Under the pieces are notes generated by a model, which had not been told where the DNA came from, did not search any database, and was given only the letters and a program-made list of their open reading frames with translations. 64,000 nucleotides of DNA from Burkholderia vietnamiensis LMG 10929 (GTDB lineage: Bacteria > Pseudomonadota > Gammaproteobacteria > Burkholderiales > Burkholderiaceae), in contig NZ_CP009632.1 of NCBI RefSeq assembly GCF_000959445.1, forward strand, positions 558,001 through 622,000, written 5' to 3'. Positions 53,990 through 63,761 of this stretch are shown here, one piece after another. Each line of letters opens with the position of its first letter. The first letter of the stretch is position 1. Position numbers and translations under genes: made by a program.

Positions 53990-54940
53990 ATGCCTCGTCC
54001 GGCTGCCACTACCCCCGACCAGATCCGTTCAACGGTGCTTGCGATGCTGGCCGAGGCCGGCGATGCGACGCCTGCAACCGGCGCCCGCTTCCGGAAGTTG
54101 GTGTCCGTCCGCAAGCTGCGGGCGCGGCTCGGCGCCGGCGACCCCGCCACACTGTCGCGCGCACTGAACGCCATCGAGGCCGAGGTCGTGCGGTCCGGGC
54201 TCAGCGAAATCGCGATACCCGGCGTTCCGCCCGAAATCGCCGAACAGATGCACGCGCTTTGGCAGGCGGCCGTGGCCGTTCAGCTGGACGATGTCGTGCG
54301 ACTCAAGCGCGAGGCACAGGAGGCGATCGACGCAGCCGACGCTGCCCGCACCGACGCCGAGATGCGGGTCGAATTGCTGCGGCAGGAAATCACGGAGTTG
54401 CGGTCGGCGCTGACGGCACGCGACGCCGAGCTGGCGGATGTGCGCGCGCAGCACGCGCTCGTACAGGAGCGCTGCGCGACACTCGACGCCGCGGCCGTCG
54501 AGTGCCAGGCCGCACTGGATGCGGCGGTGACCAAGCATGCCGAGCTCGACCGGGCCCATGTGGAAGCGCTGGCGGCCGCGCAGCACCGCTACGAAGCGCT
54601 GTCGAAGCAGTTGCTGCAGGAAACCGCGCACCAGCGCGAGGCCCTGAAAAAAGAACACGCGCAGTCCGCCTCGCAGCTCAAATTCGCCGAGCGCCGGATT
54701 GCGGCGCTCGAGGCCGAACGCGACCGGCTGGATGGTGAGCTCGCCCACGAACGCGAAGCCCGACAGCGGGCGGTTGGCGAAGCCCTCGCGCTGAAAGCCG
54801 TCAACGCGCAGCAACATGCCCAGCTCGGCGATTTGCTGCGTGACATCGCGCCGAAACCGGGTCGGGCCACCACGCACGCCGGTCTCGCAAGTGCCAAACG
54901 CACCGCCAGCGGCACGGCCGCGAAACGCAAGAGCAAGTAA
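53990..54940 (+). CDS. KfrA-like plasmid DNA-binding coiled-coil protein
   Basis: The 316-residue protein has an N-terminal KfrA-type DNA-binding domain (about residues 1-95: TPDQIRSTVLAMLAEAGDAT, VRKLRARLGAGDPATLSRAL) and a long Ala/Glu/Arg-rich coiled coil (about 100-290), ending in a basic tail. KfrA proteins regulate their own synthesis and help plasmid maintenance or partition. The palindrome at 53952-53968 is a probable autoregulatory site. It precedes a tyrosine recombinase gene by 42 bases. Confidence 0.85.
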   Translation: MPRPAATTPDQIRSTVLAMLAEAGDATPATGARFRKLVSVRKLRARLGAGDPATLSRALNAIEAEVVRSGLSEIAIPGVPPEIAEQMHALWQAAVAVQLDDVVRLKREAQEAIDAADAARTDAEMRVELLRQEITELRSALTARDAELADVRAQHALVQERCATLDAAAVECQAALDAAVTKHAELDRAHVEALAAAQHRYEALSKQLLQETAHQREALKKEHAQSASQLKFAERRIAALEAERDRLDGELAHEREARQRAVGEALALKAVNAQQHAQLGDLLRDIAPKPGRATTHAGLASAKRTASGTAAKRKSK

Positions 54941-54982
54941 CGCGAGCTGCCCCTTGAATACCTTTCCGAGTGCCATTCGCCA

Positions 54983-56455
54983 ATGAGCTTTGCGGACTGG
55001 ATCGACATTGGTGCGACACCGCCTCAACGGTTGCCCGGCGAGGCGGACGCCGTCACCGCGTATCTGACCGACGCGCTCGGCCATGTCGTCTATACGCGCT
55101 GGAACCTCGCGACTGTCAAGCAACGTTATCCGTCGCTTGCAGAAGCGAAGGCCGCGAAGCCGGCGGTGATGCGACTGCTCCTCGACCAGTCGACCGCGGT
55201 CGAATACTGGGATCGCGGGCGCGCGCGGGTGGTGCCGGCTACCGAAGCACCCGCACCCAACACGATCGTGGAACGGGTACTGCGCGCGCACGCACGCCGG
55301 TTCAAGCGCGACCCGGGCGACGTCTCCATCTCGACCATTGGTGAGAGAAAACAGGAGACCCTGCTTGTTGCTGGCCTCGGGGGGAGTCTCCTGCAGTGGG
55401 TGGCGCGCGCGGGCCGCTATGCGAATCCGGGAAGCGCGACGAATACGCTCGGCGTCGGCGACGATGCGCAGGCGATCGCCCTGTTCCTGCGCGATCGCGG
55501 CAGTCGGTCGTCACATACGACGCGGGCGTATGTGACGGAGATCCGTCGCCTTGCGGCGTGGTGTATCGCGCATGAACTGGGGCCGTTCTCGGATCTGACT
55601 CGTCACGATCTGCTTGCGTACCGACACACGCTGCATCATCCCGCGCGCGACGTCAACGGCGGTGACGCGCGAAGCCTGACGGCGGCGTCGCAAGCGCGCG
55701 CGCTTGCGGTCGTCGCCAGCCTGTTCCGGTACTGGACGGAGACCGGCTATCTGACTGCGAATCCGGCCGCCGGCCTGGTGCGCGGGCAACGCCGGCATGC
55801 CGGCGTTGCCTCCAGCCGCATACTGACGGCCGCACAGCTCGCTGCTTGTGACGCGAAGGTCAACGAGGTAATGGCTGATATCGATCCCGTCGTGGCTGCA
55901 CGGCGCCGGGCTATCTGGATGCTGTATCGCTATGCGGGTGTGCGCCTCGTCGAGTTGGTCTGGTCCGACGATCAGAAACTTCCCGTCGTTGAAGCGGAGT
56001 CCGACGGCCGCTGGACCCTGCACGTATTTGGTAAAGGGCAGAAAACCCGCGCCATCCCGCTGCCACAGGGCTGCGTGTCGGTGCTGCAGGCGTACCGACA
56101 GCTGCGTGGCTTGCCGGCACATCCCGAATCCGGCGAGCGCGAGGCACTGATTCATGGCCTCAAGGGCGGCTCGCTGCAAAGCTCGGGCCTGTACGATGAA
56201 GTGAAGGCGATCTTTGTGGTGGCGGCTGCGACGCTCCAGTACACCGATCCGGGTGGCGCGGCGACGCTGCGCCGTGCGTCGCCGCACTGGCTGCGCCACA
56301 CCTACGCGCGTACATTAGTGGTCGACCGACAAGTGCCATTGCCTGCTGCGCAGGCTCTACTCGGGCACGCGTCGATCCAGACCACCGCCGGTTACGCAAA
56401 AACCGATTTGTCGCAGTTGCGCGCGTTCGTCGATCGCGCGTTTTCGACTGACTAG
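54983..56455 (+). CDS. Plasmid-type tyrosine recombinase
   Basis: The 490-residue recombinase has a long N-terminal extension (about residues 1-150) and a phage-integrase core-binding and catalytic domain. Catalytic residues are seen as Arg in RYAGVRLVELVW, Lys in GKGQKTRAIPL, HWLRHTYART, LLGHASIQTT and the Tyr in AGYAKTD. Together with the kfrA gene just upstream it makes a plasmid-backbone pair, possibly for multimer resolution. Confidence 0.86.
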   Translation: MSFADWIDIGATPPQRLPGEADAVTAYLTDALGHVVYTRWNLATVKQRYPSLAEAKAAKPAVMRLLLDQSTAVEYWDRGRARVVPATEAPAPNTIVERVLRAHARRFKRDPGDVSISTIGERKQETLLVAGLGGSLLQWVARAGRYANPGSATNTLGVGDDAQAIALFLRDRGSRSSHTTRAYVTEIRRLAAWCIAHELGPFSDLTRHDLLAYRHTLHHPARDVNGGDARSLTAASQARALAVVASLFRYWTETGYLTANPAAGLVRGQRRHAGVASSRILTAAQLAACDAKVNEVMADIDPVVAARRRAIWMLYRYAGVRLVELVWSDDQKLPVVEAESDGRWTLHVFGKGQKTRAIPLPQGCVSVLQAYRQLRGLPAHPESGEREALIHGLKGGSLQSSGLYDEVKAIFVVAAATLQYTDPGGAATLRRASPHWLRHTYARTLVVDRQVPLPAAQALLGHASIQTTAGYAKTDLSQLRAFVDRAFSTD

Positions 56456-56766
56456 CTTTCGGTGCGCGGCACGGCCGAAATCGGCGACTTCAGCCCTTTG
56501 AGCCCGAACCGGTTCCGCTTGTCGACTGTGTCGAGATGACGATGCGTGGCCGTCGTCGCGCGCTGCTCGTCATGAATCAGCAGCACCCACTCGATCGGCG
56601 CCTTGTCCGTGTCGAGCATGATCCAAGTTTCGCCGTGTTCAGCACGGGCCGTGCACCGCTCCAGTGCCGCCTCCGCACACTGAATGACTCGAATGTCCGC
56701 GTCCGCTGGCGTTCCGTCGTGCAGATAGAGCGTCCGGTTTTGCTCCTGCTCAGTTGACTCACATCA
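56452..56766 (-). pseudogene. 5-prime-truncated hypothetical gene
   Basis: A minus-strand frame without a start codon reads STEQEQNRTLYLHDGTPADA, then TWIMLDTDKAPIEWVLLIHD and RNRFGLKGLKSPISAVPRTE, ending at 56452. The composition is that of a genuine protein, but a TGA interrupts the frame just upstream of 56766. No family recognised. Confidence 0.4.
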
Positions 56767-56830
56767 ATCGCAAGCCCGTTGAAACGCGCAGACTCGCCAG
56801 CAAAGATCAGCGACGAATCGGAGGGATTCC

Positions 56831-57100
56831 TTGGAAGACAACGAGCACGAATTAGCCAAGCTCTGGCGATACGCTGCACACACACGAGCACAAACGGAGG
56901 CGGTTACCACGCTGCTTCGCTCCGCTTTGCCGCTGATACAGGACTCGCCTGAGTTCTCGGCGAAGCTTCGCGAGGCCGTTGATGCGCACGTTGCAGAACT
57001 GGTTTGCCGCGGCGTCGACCAAGCGTTTATGGACGAGTATTTCGCGTGCCTGAACGCGCTGTTGCCCGTACACCTGCGGTCACTGAGTGCCCCCTCCTGA
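56831..57100 (+). CDS. Small hypothetical protein (TTG start)
   Basis: The 89-residue protein uses TTG 56831 after a GGAGGG ribosome binding site. It is helical ([20 protein letters not shown], then [20 protein letters not shown]). It converges on and overlaps the end of the flavoprotein gene by 21 bases. No family recognised. Confidence 0.5.
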   Translation: MEDNEHELAKLWRYAAHTRAQTEAVTTLLRSALPLIQDSPEFSAKLREAVDAHVAELVCRGVDQAFMDEYFACLNALLPVHLRSLSAPS

Positions 57101-58186
57101 CATGGAGGGCGGCGCTGAAGCTTCTTGCTCTTGAATCCGCAGATATTCGGCAATTTCGCGGGCCGTGTCACGTGCGCCGCGCATCACACCAATGAGCGTG
57201 GCCGACGCAGCGCCGCACCATTCGCCATAGCCGACCAGCCATAAGCGAGGCTCATCCCTGGCGCGGGTGCCGTCCGTCGCCACCCGCCCGTCGGCGTCCC
57301 GGATCTGCAGCGCATCGAGATGGCCGAGCGCGGGACGGAAACCGGTGCACCAGATCACGGCGTCGACGTGAGCATGCGAGCCATCGACCCACACGACTCC
57401 GTCTGCATCGAAGCGCGAGAACGGCCGTACGGCGTGCAGCACGCCTCGCGCACGCGCGTCTCGCACCGGTGCCACCATCACGACGTCGCCCAATCCGCCT
57501 ACCGGAACTCCCGTCGCTTGCCCATCGCGGAGCGCTTTCCATTTGGCGGTCGCGCGTTCGAACAGGATCCGGCCATCGACGTCGTCTGGAAGAAACACCG
57601 GCTCGTGCAACGTTACCCATGTGGCGTTGCAGACCATTGATACCTCCGCCAGGATCTGCGCCCCCGAGTTGCCACCGCCGACGACCAGCACGTTTTGTCC
57701 GAGCAAATCGTCCGGATTTCGATACTGTGCCGAATGCGTCTGGCGACCGCGAAAGAGCTCGCGTCCGGGATAGTCCGGGATATAGGGGGCGCTCCAGGTG
57801 CCGGTCGCGCTCACGACCGCTTGGGCAAGCCACTCACCACGATCCGTGCTGACGAGCAAACCCTCGCGGTTGCGAGAAACGGCTTCGACATGAACGGAGC
57901 GTTGTACCGGGAGATGGTAACGATGCTCGTAGTTCACCAGATAGTCGATGACGTCGTTGCGCGACGGATAGATATCCTGCGAGGCCGGCATCTGCCAGCC
58001 CGGCAGTGAACTCCACTCCGCTGGCGAGAACAGGTGCAGGGATTCCCATGTGTGACGCCAAGCGCCGCCGGGTGCGCTTTGGTCATCCAGCACGAGGTAG
58101 TCAATCCCCGCGCGGCGCAGGAAGTATGCGGTGGCGAGCCCGGCTTGGCCGCCCCCGATCACCACGACGTCAACGTGCGTCGGCAT
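57080..58186 (-). CDS. arsO: ArsO-like FAD-dependent monooxygenase
   Basis: The 368-residue flavoprotein has an FAD fold ([20 protein letters not shown]) and an NADPH fold ([20 protein letters not shown]), with the flavin-monooxygenase style [15 protein letters not shown] between them. It matches the putative flavin monooxygenase called ArsO found in arsenic operons; its reaction is not firmly known. It is the last gene of the minus-strand ars operon. The start at 58186 is preferred to 58201 because the family begins just before the FAD motif. Confidence 0.82.
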   Translation of the reverse strand: MPTHVDVVVIGGGQAGLATAYFLRRAGIDYLVLDDQSAPGGAWRHTWESLHLFSPAEWSSLPGWQMPASQDIYPSRNDVIDYLVNYEHRYHLPVQRSVHVEAVSRNREGLLVSTDRGEWLAQAVVSATGTWSAPYIPDYPGRELFRGRQTHSAQYRNPDDLLGQNVLVVGGGNSGAQILAEVSMVCNATWVTLHEPVFLPDDVDGRILFERATAKWKALRDGQATGVPVGGLGDVVMVAPVRDARARGVLHAVRPFSRFDADGVVWVDGSHAHVDAVIWCTGFRPALGHLDALQIRDADGRVATDGTRARDEPRLWLVGYGEWCGAASATLIGVMRGARDTAREIAEYLRIQEQEASAPPSMSGGGTQ

Positions 58187-58204
58187 GCGTTTCCATCCCA
58201 TCTT

Positions 58205-58615
58205 CTAACTCGGATCCTGCTTGCTACCTTGGGCATTGAGCGTCAAGGCTGCAATCAGCCCGGCCTTCACGAGCAGCGCCTCCGGAATGACCTCGTAGCT
58301 CGCGCCTTCGACCTCCACGGTACGGCATTCGGCATCGCCGCAGACGGAACAGCAACGGCTACTGCCGACCGTGCCGTTCAACCATGCTTCCATCGACTTG
58401 CCGGCAATCCAGATACGATTGGATTCGGCGGGGGTGGCCTTGAAGGTCGCCTCGTCGATCTCGCGTGTTTCCAATACCGGCTCGATTCCGAGCGGCAACA
58501 GGATGTCTCGGAGTTGCCGGATTGCCCGGTTCACTTCCTCGCCGGTATCGGCGCAACGCGGACAGGTCTTGCCGCTGGTGACGAGTCGTTGCCACAGAAT
58601 CGGAAGCGCTTTCAT
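58205..58615 (-). CDS. DUF2703 family protein of the ars operon
   Basis: The 136-residue protein has Cys pairs suited to metal or arsenic binding: CPRCADTG near residue 18 and SRCCSVCGDAECRTVEVEG around 86-103. DUF2703 proteins occur next to ars genes, with no proven function. It sits 19 bases downstream of arsA on the same strand. Confidence 0.8.
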   Translation of the reverse strand: MKALPILWQRLVTSGKTCPRCADTGEEVNRAIRQLRDILLPLGIEPVLETREIDEATFKATPAESNRIWIAGKSMEAWLNGTVGSSRCCSVCGDAECRTVEVEGASYEVIPEALLVKAGLIAALTLNAQGSKQDPS

Positions 58616-58634
58616 CGCGTTGCTCCTTCGGGCG

Positions 58635-60398
58635 CTACGCGTTCATCCGCGATGTGATCACCTGCTCGAGGCCTGCCTCCCCGACCGGGGCCTCGGCGAG
58701 CCACGGGATCAGTGCGGCCCGCGGCGCCAGGTCGTCCGCTACCCGGCGCACGAAGGGCACCTCGTAAGTGCCGCGCTGACACAGCATCGGATCGGTCGTG
58801 CCGCTGGCCAGCAGCGACTGGTTGATGACCCATGCGTAGGGTTCGATGCCCGCCCGCGCGAGGTCGGCGCTCAGGCGTTCCGCTTCGTGAACCGGGGTGG
58901 CTTCTGGCAGCGTGACGATCAGGATTCGCGTGTAGTCCGGATCCCGCAACCGCGGCAGCAACTGACGGACCGGCTCCGGCATGTCGCCCTGCGTACGCAT
59001 CACTTCGCGGTGATAGGCCTCGGCCGCATCGAGCAGCAGAATGGTGTGGCCGGTGGGCGCCGTATCCAGGACCACAAACCCGGACTTGCCTTGATCGACC
59101 GCGCGCGCGAATGCCCGGAACACCGCGATTTCTTCCGTGCATGGCGAGCGCAGATCCTCCTCGAGCATCGCTCGACCGCCGGCATCGAGTGCGGTTCCTG
59201 CTTTCGCGAGCACGTCCTCGGTGTATTGCCGGACCTCGAGCGCCGGGTCGATGCGGGTGACCGTCAGGCCGGGCACAACGCCGTCGATGGTCGCGGCGAC
59301 GTGCGCGGCCGGGTCGGTGGTCGACAACACGACCGGATGCCCTTTTCGGGCGAGTGCGACGGCGATCGCGGCGGCTACCGTGGTCTTGCCCACTCCGCCT
59401 TTGCCCATCGTCATGATCACGCCGTGGCCGACGCTCGACAGCTCGTCGACGAGGCCGCCCAAGCCGGGCGGCAAGGTCGTTGCGGGCATCCGGCAGTCCG
59501 TCGGCACCCGGACGCGCTCGGGTTGCGCCATATCGCGCAGCGCGTCCAGCCCGACCGTGCCGCGTGGCAGAAACGGAATCCGGGTCTGCGGCAAGCAGGC
59601 CAGGTCGCGCGGCATGTCGGCCAGCGCTTGCTGCGCGCGCTCCGCCATGGCCGTTGCGATTGCGTCATCGTGGCGGTTCGTAGTGAACAGGCCATTGATG
59701 GCCAGCATCTGGTTGCGAATGCCCAACTCCGCCAGTTCGTGCCGCGTGCGGTTCGCTTCGCGCAGCGCAGCGACTTCTGGCCGGCTGACCAGCACGACGG
59801 TGGTTTCCGTGGCGCTCGACAAGCGCTCGACGGTCGCCGCGTACAGCGCCTTCTGCTTTTCCAGACCGGCCAGCGGACCCAGGCAGGAGGCGCCGCCCGT
59901 CGACGACGAGATGAACTCGTTCCACGCCGACGGCAACGTCAACAGGCGCAACGTGTGCCCGGTCGGTGCCGTGTCGAAAATCACGTGGTCGAAATCGGCC
60001 GTCGCCGAAGGGTTGCCGAGCAGCTTCGAAAACTCGTCGAAGGCCGCAATCTCGACCGTGCAGGCGCCGGAAAACTGTTCCTCCATGCTGCGGATCGCTG
60101 CGGCGGGCAGGACGCCCCGGTACGGTCCGACCATGCGTTCCCGATAGGCATGCGCGGCCGCCTCCGGGTCGATGTTCAGCGCGAACAGGCCCGGGGCGCC
60201 GGGAACGGCCGTTGGCAGTTGACTCAAGCCCACGCCCAGCACTTCGTCGAGGTTGGAGGCCGGGTCGGTGCTGACGATGAGCACCTTCCGTCCGACATCG
60301 GCCATCGCCACGCCGGTGGCGCAGGACAGCGACGTCTTACCAACGCCACCTTTCCCGGTAAAGAACAGGTAGCGGGTCTGCGTGTCGGGCAGCGACAT
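58635..60398 (-). CDS. arsA: Arsenite-stimulated ATPase ArsA
   Basis: The 587-residue protein is the two-domain ATPase that energises arsenite efflux. Both P-loops are present (GKGGVGKTS near residue 15 and GKGGVGKTT near 335), with the two DTAPTGHT signature loops and metalloid-site cysteines in GACTVE, SCLGPL and PCTEE. ArsA normally pairs with ArsB, though pairing with Acr3 is known. The ATG at 60398 is preceded by AGGAG at a good spacing. arsD lies directly upstream. Confidence 0.93.
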   Translation of the reverse strand: MSLPDTQTRYLFFTGKGGVGKTSLSCATGVAMADVGRKVLIVSTDPASNLDEVLGVGLSQLPTAVPGAPGLFALNIDPEAAAHAYRERMVGPYRGVLPAAAIRSMEEQFSGACTVEIAAFDEFSKLLGNPSATADFDHVIFDTAPTGHTLRLLTLPSAWNEFISSSTGGASCLGPLAGLEKQKALYAATVERLSSATETTVVLVSRPEVAALREANRTRHELAELGIRNQMLAINGLFTTNRHDDAIATAMAERAQQALADMPRDLACLPQTRIPFLPRGTVGLDALRDMAQPERVRVPTDCRMPATTLPPGLGGLVDELSSVGHGVIMTMGKGGVGKTTVAAAIAVALARKGHPVVLSTTDPAAHVAATIDGVVPGLTVTRIDPALEVRQYTEDVLAKAGTALDAGGRAMLEEDLRSPCTEEIAVFRAFARAVDQGKSGFVVLDTAPTGHTILLLDAAEAYHREVMRTQGDMPEPVRQLLPRLRDPDYTRILIVTLPEATPVHEAERLSADLARAGIEPYAWVINQSLLASGTTDPMLCQRGTYEVPFVRRVADDLAPRAALIPWLAEAPVGEAGLEQVITSRMNA

Positions 60399-60412
60399 AT
60401 GGGCGCTCCTCC

Positions 60413-60784
60413 TCAGCAGCAGCCGGAGCCCGGCGAACAGCAGCTTCCCGCCTTGACGCGCGGCTTTTCCTCGGTCGTCAGCGTAATTCCGAGTTTCTGC
60501 GCGAGTTGCGGGCGGGACGGGTACAGCCCGGTCGACACGATCTGGCCGTCGACGGTGAGGATCGGCAGGCGGTTCATGCCGCCGTCTTCCATCTCCTTGA
60601 CCACCGCGGGGTTGGCCACGAACGCTTGCGGGTCCTGGCCGAGGTTGTGGCGGGCCACGACAATGCCGTGTTCTTCGACCCACTTCAGGTCCGCCGCGAA
60701 CTGCGCGAGAACCGGGTCGACATCGACGCCGCAAACGCCCGTCGAGCAGCACATTGCCGGATCAAACACTTCGAGTTTTTTCAT
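60413..60784 (-). CDS. arsD: ArsD arsenic metallochaperone
   Basis: The 123-residue protein delivers arsenite to ArsA. The key cysteines C12, C13 and C18 are present in MCCSTGVC, and the C-terminal pairs (GSCCSPGSGCC) are also there. The start at 60784 opens MKKLEVFDPAMCCS, the usual N-terminus. It lies 14 bases upstream of arsA. Confidence 0.93.
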   Translation of the reverse strand: MKKLEVFDPAMCCSTGVCGVDVDPVLAQFAADLKWVEEHGIVVARHNLGQDPQAFVANPAVVKEMEDGGMNRLPILTVDGQIVSTGLYPSRPQLAQKLGITLTTEEKPRVKAGSCCSPGSGCC

Positions 60785-60952
60785 CGCATTTCCTTTCATT
60801 ACAACAGCGTAACGCGTGTACTCAGGTTGAACCATGAGGCAAGGTGCCTCACCACGCGCTGAATGTTTCCCACTTTCGCTCGTGGGCCGCGTTGGTGCTC
60901 GCGAGCGTCTATGTGTGGCCCTGTTACTGCGACGAATCCCTCGCCGATCTCT

Positions 60953-61675
60953 TCAGATATTCGATTGATTCACCCGCCGCGCAAGCTCCTCTGCGCTTTC
61001 CTTACGTTCGCTATAGCGATCCACCAGAAAGGCACCGATGTCACGGGTCAGCAAGGTGAATTTGACCAGTTCCTCCATGACATCCACGACCCGATCGAAG
61101 TAGGCGGACGGTTTCATCCTGCCCGCGTCGTCGAATTCCAGGAATGCCTTCGCAACCGAAGACTGGTTGGGAATGGTCAGCATGCGCATCCAGCGCCCCA
61201 GCACGCGCATCTGGTTCACCGCGTTGAACGACTGCGAGCCGCCGCTCACCTGCATGACCGCGAGCGTTTTGCCTTGAGTCGGTCGAACGGCGCCGACCGA
61301 CAAAGGAATCCAGTCGATCTGCGACTTCATGATCCCGGTCATCGCACCGTGTCGCTCCGGCGAGCACCACACCATGCCCTCCGACCACTGCACGAGTTCA
61401 CGAAGCTCGACCACCTTCGGGTGACTCTCCGGCGCATCGTCGGGTAACGGCAAGCCGCTCGGATTGAAGACGCGCACCTCACCGCCCATGGCTGTGAGCA
61501 GGCGCGCCGCTTCTTCGATCAACAGGCGGCTGAACGAACGCTCGCGCAGCGATCCGTAGAGAAGCAGGAACCGGGGCGGATGGGTCGATGGCGCGGGCGC
61601 GCGCAATTGACTTGCTTCCGGCACGCGAAACAGCGTGGTGTCGACCTGCGGCAAATCGTTCAGGCAGTCAGACAC
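60953..61675 (-). CDS. arsH: ArsH NADPH-dependent FMN reductase
   Basis: The flavodoxin-fold protein (240 residues from GTG 61675) has [40 protein letters not shown] and the [15 protein letters not shown] block of ArsH, which oxidises trivalent organoarsenicals. The GTG start is favoured because GGAGGG lies 5 bases upstream and because it overlaps the arsC stop; an ATG at 61690 would add 5 residues. Confidence 0.9.
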   Translation of the reverse strand: MSDCLNDLPQVDTTLFRVPEASQLRAPAPSTHPPRFLLLYGSLRERSFSRLLIEEAARLLTAMGGEVRVFNPSGLPLPDDAPESHPKVVELRELVQWSEGMVWCSPERHGAMTGIMKSQIDWIPLSVGAVRPTQGKTLAVMQVSGGSQSFNAVNQMRVLGRWMRMLTIPNQSSVAKAFLEFDDAGRMKPSAYFDRVVDVMEELVKFTLLTRDIGAFLVDRYSERKESAEELARRVNQSNI

Positions 61676-62090
61676 GCTTGCCCTCCGCATCGATCACGAC
61701 TTCGCCATCTTCCTTGGTGAACGGCCCTGTCTGCGGATTCGGCAACAGGTCGAGGACCGTTTCCGACGGGCGACAGAGGCGTGTGCCCAGCGGCGTGACC
61801 ACGATCGGACGGTTGATCAGGATCGGGTGATCGAGCATGAAGGCGATCAGATCCGCATCGCTCCATTTCGCATTGTCGAGATCCAGTTCGTCGTACGGCG
61901 TGCCTTTGCGACGCAGCACGTCGCGCACCGGGACGCCCATCGCGGCGATCAGGTCGGCCAATTCGTCACGGCTCGGCGGCGTTTCGAGGTAATGGACGAC
62001 GCGCGGCTCGACGCCCGAGTTGCGTATCATCGCCAGCGTGTTGCGCGACGTACCGCAATTCGGATTGTGATAGATCGTGATGTCAGTCAT
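61668..62090 (-). CDS. arsC: Glutaredoxin-dependent arsenate reductase
   Basis: The 140-residue protein reduces arsenate to arsenite. The catalytic C12 is in [16 protein letters not shown], and the family motifs [20 protein letters not shown] and [18 protein letters not shown] follow. It is the glutaredoxin-type enzyme, distinct from the phosphatase-type reductases encoded upstream in the same operon. It lies 20 bases after acr3. Confidence 0.93.
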   Translation of the reverse strand: MTDITIYHNPNCGTSRNTLAMIRNSGVEPRVVHYLETPPSRDELADLIAAMGVPVRDVLRRKGTPYDELDLDNAKWSDADLIAFMLDHPILINRPIVVTPLGTRLCRPSETVLDLLPNPQTGPFTKEDGEVVIDAEGKRV

Positions 62091-62110
62091 GTCTTGATTC
62101 CTGTACTTGT

Positions 62111-63181
62111 TCAAGCGCACTCGTACCAGTCCTTGGACTGGTTGACGATGCGCACCACCAGCAACATGACCGGCACTTCGATCAGCACGCCCACGACCGT
62201 CGCCAGCGCGGCGCCGGAGTTGAAGCCGAACAGGCTGATCGCGGCGGCGACTGCCAATTCGAAGAAGTTGGATGCGCCGATCAGCGCAGACGGGCACGCG
62301 ATATTGTGTTTTTCGCCGACGGCGCGGTTGAGCCAGTAAGCGAGGGCCGAATTGAAGAACACCTGGATCAGGATCGGCACGGCGAGCAGCGCGATCACCA
62401 GTGGTTGCTTCAGGATCGCTTCACCCTGGAACGCGAACAGCAGCACCAGCGTGGCCAGCAGCGCGGTAATCGACCAGGGGCCGATCTTGGCCATCGCCGC
62501 ATCGAATGCGGCTTGCCCCTTGGACAGCAGCGCCTTTCGCAGGATCTGCGCGAGAATCACCGGAATGACGATATAGAGCACGACGGACGTGACCAGTGTG
62601 GCCCACGGCACGGTAATAGCGGAGATGCCCAACAACAGGCCCACGAGCGGCGCAAAGGCAATCACCATGATGCTGTCGTTCAACGCCACCTGCGACAGGG
62701 TGAACAACGGATCTCCGCCGGTCAGCCGGCTCCAGACGAACACCATGGCCGTGCACGGCGCGGCAGCCAGCAAGATGAGGCCGGCAATGTAGCTGTCGAG
62801 CTGCTCCGCCGGCAACATCGGCGCGAACAGATGCCGGATGAACAGCCAGCCGAGAAACGCCATCGAGAACGGCTTGACCAGCCAGTTCACGACGAGCGTG
62901 ACGCCGATTCCCTTGATGTGCTGACGGACCTCGTGCAACGCGCCGAAGTCGACCTTGACGAGCATCGGGATGATCATCACCCAGATCAGCAGGCCGACCG
63001 GCAGATTGACCTGCGCGTACTCCAGCCGGCCGATGCGCTGGAACACGTCGGGCAACGCCTGGCCGAGCGCAATGCCGACGACGATGCATAGCGCGACCCA
63101 GACGGTCAGATAGCGCTCAAAGAAGTTGATGGCGGGCTTCGCGACGGCTTTTCCCTGGGGTGCGACGTTTGAGGTGGTCAT
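62111..63181 (-). CDS. Acr3-type arsenite efflux permease
   Basis: The 356-residue membrane protein has ten predicted helices and the Acr3 signature APCTAMVFVWSRLTGGD, which holds the essential Cys. It expels arsenite across the inner membrane, using the proton motive force or coupled to ArsA. The sequence is distinct from ArsB. It follows a phosphatase-type arsC and precedes the glutaredoxin-type arsC. Confidence 0.92.
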   Translation of the reverse strand: MTTSNVAPQGKAVAKPAINFFERYLTVWVALCIVVGIALGQALPDVFQRIGRLEYAQVNLPVGLLIWVMIIPMLVKVDFGALHEVRQHIKGIGVTLVVNWLVKPFSMAFLGWLFIRHLFAPMLPAEQLDSYIAGLILLAAAPCTAMVFVWSRLTGGDPLFTLSQVALNDSIMVIAFAPLVGLLLGISAITVPWATLVTSVVLYIVIPVILAQILRKALLSKGQAAFDAAMAKIGPWSITALLATLVLLFAFQGEAILKQPLVIALLAVPILIQVFFNSALAYWLNRAVGEKHNIACPSALIGASNFFELAVAAAISLFGFNSGAALATVVGVLIEVPVMLLVVRIVNQSKDWYECA

Positions 63182-63256
63182 TGGACTGCTCGATGGAGAT
63201 GGGTCGGGCCTGAAAGCACAGCAGCACGCCGGTCCGGCAAGCTGCCATGCGGCTGC

Positions 63257-63751
63257 TCAGTTTTGCGAGATTTCAGTCAGGGCTCGCTGAAGTTCAGCGT
63301 TGTCGAGACGATCGAGCGGCAGCGTCAGCAACTGCAGCATCCGATAGCCGATCGCCTGACGTGTCAGCTCGAACGCCAGCCGCTTGCCGTCATCCCCTCC
63401 CACGGCATTCGACGGGTCGGCATAGCCCCAGTGGACCTTGACCGGACTGCCTGGCCAGTACGGACACGTCTCCGATGCCGCGCTGTCGCACACTGTGATG
63501 ACGACGCGCATTTCGGGGGCGCCGTCGCCGACGAATTCGTCCCAGCTCTTGCTGCGATAGCCGCTGACGTCGACGCCGGCGCCGGTCAGCGCTTCCAGCG
63601 CGAACGGATTGAGGCGACCACTCGGCGCGCTACCGGCGCTGTATGCGCGCACGTCCTTGTCGAGCTTCTTGGCCCAATGATTGAGCATCCCTTCCGCCAG
63701 CACGCTGCGCGCGGAGTTGTGAGTGCAGAGAATCAATACGTTCGTGGTCAT
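63257..63751 (-). CDS. Low-molecular-weight phosphatase-type arsenate reductase
   Basis: The 164-residue protein has the phosphatase-type N-terminus VLILCTHNSARSVLAEGMLN with the CX5R loop, and the Asp and Cys region CDSAASETCPYWPG near residue 90. It is likely an arsenate reductase of the thioredoxin-linked or mycothiol-like class, or a regulator-associated ArsC. The start at ATG 63751 begins just before the CX5R loop; a TTG at 63775 would extend it. It lies downstream of a second, partial phosphatase-type gene. Confidence 0.87.
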   Translation of the reverse strand: MTTNVLILCTHNSARSVLAEGMLNHWAKKLDKDVRAYSAGSAPSGRLNPFALEALTGAGVDVSGYRSKSWDEFVGDGAPEMRVVITVCDSAASETCPYWPGSPVKVHWGYADPSNAVGGDDGKRLAFELTRQAIGYRMLQLLTLPLDRLDNAELQRALTEISQN

Positions 63752-63761
63752 AGGGGGATTT

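Noticed and set aside
53741..53990. A replication origin
   Set aside because: Only one near-DnaA box and no iterons or rep gene were found, so an origin cannot be supported.
58371..60812. An 813-codon plus-strand frame
   Set aside because: It is antisense to arsA and arsD, both of which have clear catalytic motifs.
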